Source: Opitutia bacterium UBA953 | GTDB taxonomy: Bacteria; Verrucomicrobiota; Verrucomicrobiia; Opitutales; UBA953 | Length of the DNA stretch: 5,214 nt | Assembly: GCA_002293125.1 (NCBI GenBank) | Contig: DBCR01000063.1 | Coordinates: 1-5,214, forward strand | Direction: 5' to 3' | Shown here: piece after piece, positions 1 to 5,214 of the stretch | Position numbering within the stretch: position 1 is the stretch's first letter | Layout: each line of letters opens with the position of its first letter | Position numbers and translations under genes: made by a program | The notes under the pieces: model-generated | Database searches by the model: none | Seen by the model: only the letters and a program-made list of their open reading frames with translations | Told to the model about the DNA's origin: nothing

Positions 1-168
1 CGGAATTTTCCGTAGTTGTGACGGGTTGCTTTATCATAAGTGACAGGTGCGTGAAGTGAGCGGACTTCGCCACGCGGTTGACATATTCACGATATGAACA
101 CGGACGTCGTGTGACGATCCCGCACGGCGGTGTGTCGGTGGTATCGCTGCGGTCGTCACCATCCTGAC
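1..168. other. Non-coding region downstream of gltD, no supported gene
   Basis: All three plus-strand frames entering from the left edge close by position 59, so at most a very short tail of a neighbour could be here, and none is recognisable. On the minus strand an ATG at 35-37 opens a frame that stays open for 12 codons to the window edge. It could be the start of a downstream gene, but it has no Shine-Dalgarno sequence and is too short to judge. A small perfect inverted repeat, CATAT (82-86) and ATATG (92-96) with a 5-base gap, is present. This stretch looks more AT-rich and less codon-structured than the genes. Confidence 0.55.
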
Positions 169-203
169 ACGAGGAAGCCCGACTCGGGTGAGTCGGGCCT
201 CGT
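169..203 (-). terminator. Probable Rho-independent terminator of the gltBD unit
   Basis: Nineteen bases after the gltD stop lies an inverted repeat. The core stem is 9 bp: GCCCGACTC (177-185) with GAGTCGGGC (190-198), around a 4-base loop (186-189). Outside it ACGAG (169-173) pairs with CTCGT (199-203), leaving a 3-base bulge at 174-176 on one side only. On the minus strand the core is followed by TTCCTCGTGTC, which is pyrimidine-rich but not a true T-run. On the plus strand nothing T-rich follows. The position and the exact pairing support a terminator or 3'-end stabilising hairpin for gltD; the weak T-tract lowers confidence in intrinsic termination. Confidence 0.68.
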
Positions 204-222
204 ACGACGACTGGCGCGAAGA

Positions 223-1707
223 TTACGGGAGCTCTGAAGATCCCATGAGGAACTTATCGCACTCGCGGGCGACGCCACGGCCTTCGTTGAAGGCCCAGAC
301 GACGAGGGACTGACCGCGACGGCAATCGCCCGCGGCGAAGACGCCCGGGACGTTGGTCACGTACTTCTCGTGGTCGGCCTTGACGTTGGAGCGGGCGTCG
401 CGTTCGAGGCCGAAGGCTTCGATCAATGGCTGTTCTGGACCCATGAAGCCCATGGCGAGCAAGACGAGCTGCGCCGGACGGACCTTCTCGGTACCGGCGA
501 TCGGCTGAGGGCCGAAGACACCCTTCTCGTTCTTCTTCCATTCGACTTCGACCGTATGGACTTCCTTGAGGTTGCCCTGTTCGTCGGCGACGAACTTCGT
601 GGCGGTGGTGAGGTAGACGCGAGGATCGGAGCCGAACTTGGCAGCGGCTTCTTCCTGGCCGTAGTCCACCTTGTAGGTCTTCGGCCATTCCGGCCAAGGA
701 TTGTCCTTGGCGCGGGTGAGCGGTGACTTCGCCATGATCTCGAGCTGGACGACGGACTTGCAGCCGTGGCGGAGCGAGGTGCCCACGCAGTCGGTGCCGG
801 TATCGCCGCCGCCGATGATGACGACGTCCTTACCCTTGGCGGTGAAGGAGGCGTCAGGGGAATTACCATCCAGGAGGTTCTTCGTGTTGGCGGCGAGGAA
901 CTCCATCGCGAGATGCACGCCCTTGGCGTCGCGGCCGGTGAGGGGAAGGTCGCGACCCTTGGTGGCGCCCACGGTAAGGATGACGGCGTCGAAGTCCTTG
1001 CGGAGCTGTTCAGGCGAGATGTCGACGCCGACGTTGACGCCGCACTTGAAGGTGACGCCTTCGGCTTCGAGGAGCGAGATACGGCGAAGCACGACTTCGT
1101 TCTTATCGAGCTTCATGTTCGGGATGCCGTACATCAGCAGGCCGCCCGGACGGTCGGAACGTTCGAAGACGGTGACGTTGTGGCCGGCGTAGTTGAGCTG
1201 CGCGGCGGCGGAGAGGCCGGCGGGGCCGGAACCGATGACGGCGACCTTCTTGCCGGTGCGCTTGGTCGGCGCGCGGGGGATGATCCAGCCGTTGTCCCAG
1301 CCCTTGTCGACGATCGAGACCTCGATGTTCTTGATCGTGACGGCCGGCTTGTTCATGCCGAGCACGCACGAGCCTTCGCACGGGGCGGGGCAGACGCGGC
1401 CGGTGAATTCCGGGAAGTTGTTGGTCTTGTGGAGGCGTTCGAGCGCCTCATGCCAGAGGCCCTTGTAGACGAGGTCGTTCCACTCGGGGATCAGGTTGTT
1501 GATCGGGCAGCCGCTGGCCATCCCGCCGATGAGCTTGCCCGTGTGGCAGAACGGCACGCCGCAATCCATGCAGCGGGCGCCCTGTTTCTGGAGCTTCTCA
1601 TCGGAGTGATGGTGGTGGATCTCTTTCCAGTCGCCGATGCGGGTGAGGGCATCGCGATCGGGCGGGAGTTCGCGCTGATATTCGACAAATCCGGTTGGTT
1701 TTCCCAT
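223..1707 (-). CDS. gltD: Glutamate synthase small (beta) subunit, NAD(P)H-oxidising
   Basis: This flavoprotein oxidises NAD(P)H through FAD and feeds electrons via 4Fe-4S clusters to the FMN of GltB. It is complete: 494 residues, ATG at 1705-1707, TAA at 223-225. The start MGKPTGF and the end MGSSELP match, from memory, both termini of the Bacillus subtilis small subunit (about 493 residues), which supports this start although no Shine-Dalgarno sequence precedes it. The N-terminal iron-sulfur domain carries Cys46, 49, 54 and 67, then Cys106, 110 and 114 in GRVCPAPCEGSC. The FAD fold is GSGPAG at 159-164 with Glu182 at the end of the next strand. The inserted pyridine-nucleotide fold is GGGDTG at 299-304, and the C-terminal FAD motif is GVFAAGDCRRGQS around 455-467. 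The subfamily resembles the reductase part of plant NADH-GOGAT (NPWPEWP and AMGFMGPEQP stretches) more than E. coli GltD. Other members of this reductase family include the N-terminal part of dihydropyrimidine dehydrogenase, but adjacency to gltB settles the role. A natural run of four His (31-34) is unremarkable. It lies 36 bases after gltB and is almost certainly co-transcribed. Confidence 0.97.
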   Translation of the reverse strand: MGKPTGFVEYQRELPPDRDALTRIGDWKEIHHHHSDEKLQKQGARCMDCGVPFCHTGKLIGGMASGCPINNLIPEWNDLVYKGLWHEALERLHKTNNFPEFTGRVCPAPCEGSCVLGMNKPAVTIKNIEVSIVDKGWDNGWIIPRAPTKRTGKKVAVIGSGPAGLSAAAQLNYAGHNVTVFERSDRPGGLLMYGIPNMKLDKNEVVLRRISLLEAEGVTFKCGVNVGVDISPEQLRKDFDAVILTVGATKGRDLPLTGRDAKGVHLAMEFLAANTKNLLDGNSPDASFTAKGKDVVIIGGGDTGTDCVGTSLRHGCKSVVQLEIMAKSPLTRAKDNPWPEWPKTYKVDYGQEEAAAKFGSDPRVYLTTATKFVADEQGNLKEVHTVEVEWKKNEKGVFGPQPIAGTEKVRPAQLVLLAMGFMGPEQPLIEAFGLERDARSNVKADHEKYVTNVPGVFAAGDCRRGQSLVVWAFNEGRGVARECDKFLMGSSELP

Positions 1708-1743
1708 GGTGCAGAAGGTGCTTGGTGTGGACGGGGTGGGTGC
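1708..1743 (-). other. gltB-gltD spacer, in frame and without a Shine-Dalgarno sequence
   Basis: The 36 bases between the gltB TGA and the gltD ATG are a multiple of three, so both genes share one frame. Read on through, the spacer has no stop and would encode A-P-T-P-S-T-P-S-T-F-C-T. It is pyrimidine-rich and contains no GGAG, AGGA or GAGG-like site at a normal distance from the ATG. No promoter or terminator hairpin is visible in it, which fits a single gltBD transcript. How gltD translation starts (coupled to gltB termination or by an SD-independent route) cannot be read from the sequence. Confidence 0.7.
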
Positions 1744-4700
1744 TCAGCCGCCGCCAACTCGGGCGAGGTCGCGGGAGTTGATCTCGAAGGCTTCGTTGAG
1801 GGCGGCGTCGCCGCTGAGTCCCTTGGCCTGCGCCGTGGCGATGGCCTGGAGGACGCGTTTATAGTCCTTGGGCATCACCTTCACGAATTGGGCGAGCGAG
1901 GCTTCCCAGTGGGCGAGGAGCTTCTTGGCTTTATGGCTGCCCGTGAGCTCGGCGTGGCGCTCGATGAGGCCGCGGAGTTCCAAGGCATCGTTCGCATCCG
2001 GCTTCTCAAGGCCGACCATCTGCTTGTTGCAGCGGACTGCAAAGTCACCCTTTTCATCGAGGACGTAAGCCACTCCACCGCTCATGCCGGCCGCGAAGTT
2101 ACGACCTGTGAGACCGAGGACGACGACGCGCCCACCGGTCATGTATTCGCAGCCGTGGTCACCCACGCCTTCGACGACGGTGGTCGCACCCGAGTTGCGG
2201 ACGCAGAAACGTTCGCCGGCCATACCGCGGAAGAATGCTTCGCCAGAGGTCGCGCCGTAGAGGGCGACGTTGCCGAGGATGATGTTATCTTCAGCCGGGA
2301 AGGTGGCCGTGGCGTCAGGGTAGACGATGACGCGACCGCCGCTGAGGCCCTTGCCGACGTAATCGTTGGCATCGCCTTCGAGCTCGATCGTCACGCCTAC
2401 GGGAACGAAGGCGCCGAGGGACTGGCCCGCGCTACCCTTGAACTTCAGGTGGATGGTGCCGTCCGGGAGGCCGTCGATGTGCTTCTTGGTGATCTCGTTG
2501 CCGAGGATCGTGCCGACGACGCGATGGGTGTTCTTGATCTCGCCTTCGTAGCGGACCTTCTGGCCCTTATCGATGGCGGGCTGACAGGCGGCGAGGAGGA
2601 CGGAGAGGTCGAGACCCTTCTCGAGGCCGTGGTCCTGCTTCTCGGTGCAGAAGCGACCCACTTCGGGGCCGGCCTTCGGCGAGTAGAGGAGCTTGGACAG
2701 GTCGATGCCCTTGGCCTTCCAGTGGTCGACGGCGTGACGCGCTTCGAGGGCGTCGGTACGGCCGACCATCTCGTTGAGCGTGCGGAAGCCGAGCTGGGCC
2801 ATGATCTCGCGGACTTCCTGGGCGATGAAGCGCATGAAGTTCACGGTGTCTTCCGGACGGCCGGTGAAGTTCTTGCGGAGCTCAGGGTCCTGGGTGGCGA
2901 CGCCGACCGGGCAGGTGTTGAGGTGACAGACGCGCATCATGATGCAACCGAGGGTCACCAGCGGAGCCGTGGCGAAGCCGAACTCTTCGGCGCCGAGGAG
3001 GGCGGCGATGACGACGTCACGGCCGGTCTTCAGCTGACCGTCGGTCTCGACGACGATGCGGGAGCGGAGGTTGTTGAGGACGAGGGTCTGGTGGGTTTCG
3101 GCGAGGCCGAGTTCCCAGGGCAGGCCGGCGTGCTTGATGGAGGTCTGGGGCGAAGCGCCCGTACCGCCGTCGAAGCCCGAGATGAGGACGACGTCCGCAT
3201 GCGCCTTGGCGACACCGGTGGCGATGGTGCCCACGCCGACTTCCGAGACGAGCTTCACGCACACCCGCGCCGCGCGGTTGGCGTTCTTCAAGTCATGGAT
3301 GAGTTCCGAAAGATCCTCGATCGAGTAGATGTCGTGGTGCGGGGGCGGTGAGATGAGGCCGACGCCGGGGGTCGAGTGACGCACCTTGGCGATGGGCGGG
3401 TAGACCTTGCCGCCGGGGAGCTGGCCGCCTTCGCCGGGCTTCGCGCCCTGGGCCATCTTGATCTGGATTTCCTTGGCGTTGGTCAGGTAGCGGCTCGTGA
3501 CACCGAAGCGGCCGGAAGCGACCTGCTTGATGGCAGAGTTCTTCGAGTCGCCCTGTTCGTTGGTCCAAGTGAAGCGCGCAGGGTCTTCGCCACCTTCGCC
3601 GGTGTTGGACTTGCCGCCGATGCGGTTCATCGCGACGGCGAGGGTTTCGTGGGCCTCGGTGGAGATCGAGCCGTAGCTCATCGCGCCGGTCTTGAAGCGT
3701 TTCAAGATGCTTTCGACGGACTCGACTTCGCTGATGTCGACCGGGGTGCGGGACTTGAACTGGAGGAGGCCGCGCAGCGTGAAGATCTGCTGCATCTGGT
3801 CGTTCACCAGGCCGGAGTAGACCTTGAAGGTGTCGTAATTGTTCGTGCGGACGGCCTTCTGCAGCGAGTGGATGACCTGCGGGCTGAAGAGGTGGCCTTC
3901 GCCTTCGTTGCGCCACTGGTAGTCACCGCCGACCTCGAGGGTGGCAGGGGTATCGACCCGCTCAGGGAACGCGCGGTTATGACGCTCCAGCGTTTCTTCC
4001 GCGACGGCGGCGACGTCCGCGCCTTCGATGCGCGTGGCGGTGCCGGTGAAGTACTTGTCGACGACCTTCTGCTGGAGGCCGACGCATTCGAAGATCTGGG
4101 CGCCGAGGTAGCTCTGGATGGTCGAGATGCCGATCTTAGAGGCGACCTTGACGATACCCTTCGTGGCGGCCTTCACGTAGTTCTTGCAAGCCGTGTAGTG
4201 GTCGACGCCAACCAGGAGGCCCTGCTTGATCATGTCGTCGAGGGTCTCGAACGCCAGGTAGGGATTGATGCCCGCGCAACCGTAGCCGATGAGCGTACAG
4301 AAGTGGTGCACTTCGCGCGGTTCGCCAGACTCGAGGATGAGGCCGACCTTGGTGCGCTTGCCTTCGCGGATGAGGTAGTGGTGCAGGCCGGAGACGGCGA
4401 GCAGGGGCGGGATGGCGGCGTTGTGACGGTCGACGCCGCGGTCGCTCAGGATGATGAGATTGATGCCGGCGTCGATGTGCAGGCTGGCCTGGCGGCAGAC
4501 TTCGTCCATGGCCTTCTCGAGGCCCTTGGCGCCGGACTTGGCGTCAAAGAGGGTCGGGATGGTGACGGACTTGAACTGGCCGTGGGCGACGTGACGGAGC
4601 TTGGCGAGTTCCTCGTTGGTGAGGATCGGCGACTGGAGTTCGATCAGGTGGCAGCTGGACGGCTTCGGGTCGAGCAGGTTGCGCTCCGGTCCGATCGTCG

Positions 4701-5214
4701 TGACGGAGGAGGTGACGATCTCTTCGCGGATACAGTCGATCGGTGGATTGGTGACCTGCGCGAAGAGCTGCTTGAAGTAGTCGTAGAGGAGCTTCGACTT
4801 GTTCGACAGCACGGCGAGCGGGATGTCCGTGCCCATCGAGCCCATGGCTTCGACGCCATCCTTGGCCATCGGGACGAGCAGCTTACGCTGGTCTTCGAAG
4901 GTGTACCCGAAGGCGAGCTGGCGCTGGACCGTGTTGCTGTGCGACGTCGGCGTGGTGTCCGGGGCGTCGGCGATGTCGGCGAGCTTGATGAGGTTCTTAT
5001 CGAGCCACTCGCGGTAGGGCTTCTGGGAGGCGATCTTCTGCTTGATCTCCTCGTCGGCGACGATGCGGCCTTCTTCCATGTTCACGAGGAACATGCGGCC
5101 CGGCTGCAGGCGGCCCTTGGAGGCGATGTTGGCGGGGTCGATCGGGAGGACGCCGGCTTCGGAGCCCATGATGACGAAGTCATCTTTGGTCACGTAGTAG
5201 CGGGAAGGGCGGAG
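1744..5214 (-). CDS. gltB: Glutamate synthase large (alpha) subunit, 5' end outside the window
   Basis: This is the large subunit of glutamate synthase, which forms glutamate from glutamine-derived ammonia and 2-oxoglutarate in the cytoplasm. Visible are 1156 residues ending at a TGA (1744-1746). The family has about 1500, so roughly 350 N-terminal residues, including the catalytic Cys of the class II amidotransferase domain, lie beyond 5214. A GTG at 5191-5193 is not the start, because the frame continues upstream with family-typical RPSRYYVTKDD. Numbering from the first full codon (5212-5214): the end of the amidotransferase domain is about 1-70, the central domain about 95-390, the FMN synthase domain about 490-860, and the C-terminal GXGXG beta-helix domain about 900-1100. 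The FMN domain shows GAKPGEGGQLPGGK (about 590), VKLVSEVGVG with Lys654, and DGGTGASP (about 682). The 3Fe-4S motif C-x5-C-x4-C is Cys757, Cys763 and Cys768 (2911-2946). The stretch before NSAIKQVASGRFG is short, without the long loop of ferredoxin-dependent enzymes; with gltD next door this points to the NAD(P)H-dependent form. No frameshift or missing motif is seen. Confidence 0.97.
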   Translation of the reverse strand, partial: LRPSRYYVTKDDFVIMGSEAGVLPIDPANIASKGRLQPGRMFLVNMEEGRIVADEEIKQKIASQKPYREWLDKNLIKLADIADAPDTTPTSHSNTVQRQLAFGYTFEDQRKLLVPMAKDGVEAMGSMGTDIPLAVLSNKSKLLYDYFKQLFAQVTNPPIDCIREEIVTSSVTTIGPERNLLDPKPSSCHLIELQSPILTNEELAKLRHVAHGQFKSVTIPTLFDAKSGAKGLEKAMDEVCRQASLHIDAGINLIILSDRGVDRHNAAIPPLLAVSGLHHYLIREGKRTKVGLILESGEPREVHHFCTLIGYGCAGINPYLAFETLDDMIKQGLLVGVDHYTACKNYVKAATKGIVKVASKIGISTIQSYLGAQIFECVGLQQKVVDKYFTGTATRIEGADVAAVAEETLERHNRAFPERVDTPATLEVGGDYQWRNEGEGHLFSPQVIHSLQKAVRTNNYDTFKVYSGLVNDQMQQIFTLRGLLQFKSRTPVDISEVESVESILKRFKTGAMSYGSISTEAHETLAVAMNRIGGKSNTGEGGEDPARFTWTNEQGDSKNSAIKQVASGRFGVTSRYLTNAKEIQIKMAQGAKPGEGGQLPGGKVYPPIAKVRHSTPGVGLISPPPHHDIYSIEDLSELIHDLKNANRAARVCVKLVSEVGVGTIATGVAKAHADVVLISGFDGGTGASPQTSIKHAGLPWELGLAETHQTLVLNNLRSRIVVETDGQLKTGRDVVIAALLGAEEFGFATAPLVTLGCIMMRVCHLNTCPVGVATQDPELRKNFTGRPEDTVNFMRFIAQEVREIMAQLGFRTLNEMVGRTDALEARHAVDHWKAKGIDLSKLLYSPKAGPEVGRFCTEKQDHGLEKGLDLSVLLAACQPAIDKGQKVRYEGEIKNTHRVVGTILGNEITKKHIDGLPDGTIHLKFKGSAGQSLGAFVPVGVTIELEGDANDYVGKGLSGGRVIVYPDATATFPAEDNIILGNVALYGATSGEAFFRGMAGERFCVRNSGATTVVEGVGDHGCEYMTGGRVVVLGLTGRNFAAGMSGGVAYVLDEKGDFAVRCNKQMVGLEKPDANDALELRGLIERHAELTGSHKAKKLLAHWEASLAQFVKVMPKDYKRVLQAIATAQAKGLSGDAALNEAFEINSRDLARVGGG

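Noticed and set aside
33..60. TATGAT on the minus strand (33-38) as a -10 box for a gene to the left.
   Set aside because: No acceptable -35 element is found 16-18 bases upstream, and the same bases overlap a possible ATG. Support is too thin for a feature.
82..96. Inverted repeat CATAT-N5-ATATG as a regulator binding site.
   Set aside because: The arms are only 5 bp and do not extend, and there is no promoter or gene start next to it that I can support. It is expected by chance at this size.
78..106. TTGACA at 78-83 as the -35 box of a plus-strand promoter.
   Set aside because: The bases 16-18 positions downstream (around 100-107) are GC-rich with no -10-like hexamer, and no plus-strand gene follows.
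34..162. A 42-codon minus-strand frame starting at ATG 160-162.
   Set aside because: There is no properly spaced ribosome binding site, it begins just past the gltD terminator, and its composition is not protein-like.
1603..1617. Run of four histidines in GltD (residues 31-34) as a metal site or engineered tag.
   Set aside because: It sits inside the conserved N-terminal region that aligns with other GltD proteins, in a variable position before the first cysteine motif. Four residues are too few to argue for a tag or a specific site.
766..3351. An 861-codon open reading frame on the plus strand, opposite gltD and gltB and spanning their junction.
   Set aside because: It lies in exact codon register with the sense genes, so it is closed only by sense TTA, CTA or TCA codons. 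These are avoided in this GC-rich sequence: positions 727-3348 contain none in register. Because gltB, the 36-base spacer and gltD share one frame, the shadow crosses the junction. It ends where sense Ser is TCA (3349-3351). Its translation is an Asp/Glu/Ala/Val/Gly-rich shadow with no domain.
5191..5193. GTG as a possible start codon for gltB.
   Set aside because: The frame is open to the window edge and the residues before it (RPSRYY) are conserved in GltB. A start here would remove the whole amidotransferase domain.

Overview
The window holds one recognisable locus on the minus strand: the two genes of bacterial glutamate synthase (GOGAT), gltB followed by gltD, plus about 220 bases of non-coding DNA downstream of gltD. 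Reading in the direction of transcription (right to left), gltB enters the window already in progress at 5214 and stops at 1744. A 36-base spacer follows, then complete gltD runs from 1707 to 223. A GC-rich hairpin at 203-169 looks like the terminator of the unit. Positions 1-168 contain no gene I can support.

Together the two subunits make glutamate from 2-oxoglutarate and the amide nitrogen of glutamine. The N-terminal amidotransferase domain of GltB, mostly outside the window, releases ammonia from glutamine. The ammonia is channelled to the FMN domain of GltB, where 2-oxoglutarate is aminated and reduced. GltD takes electrons from NAD(P)H through its FAD and passes them to FMN through iron-sulfur clusters in both subunits. 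All cofactor motifs expected in the visible parts are intact, so this looks like a working housekeeping enzyme for ammonia assimilation together with glutamine synthetase.

The organism is a bacterium with GC-rich DNA. The sense frames strongly avoid TTA, CTA and TCA codons, which leaves a very long but meaningless open frame on the opposite strand. GltD is of the type found in Bacillus subtilis and fused into plant and yeast NADH-GOGAT, rather than the Escherichia coli type. No Shine-Dalgarno sequence is visible before gltD. The sequence alone does not fix the phylum; Verrucomicrobiota or a related group is a weak guess only.

I found no undescribed system. The points most worth a second look are the gltB-gltD junction (same frame, one TGA, a stop-free Pro/Thr/Ser-rich 12-codon spacer, no ribosome binding site) and the sequence hint that GltD may prefer NADH.
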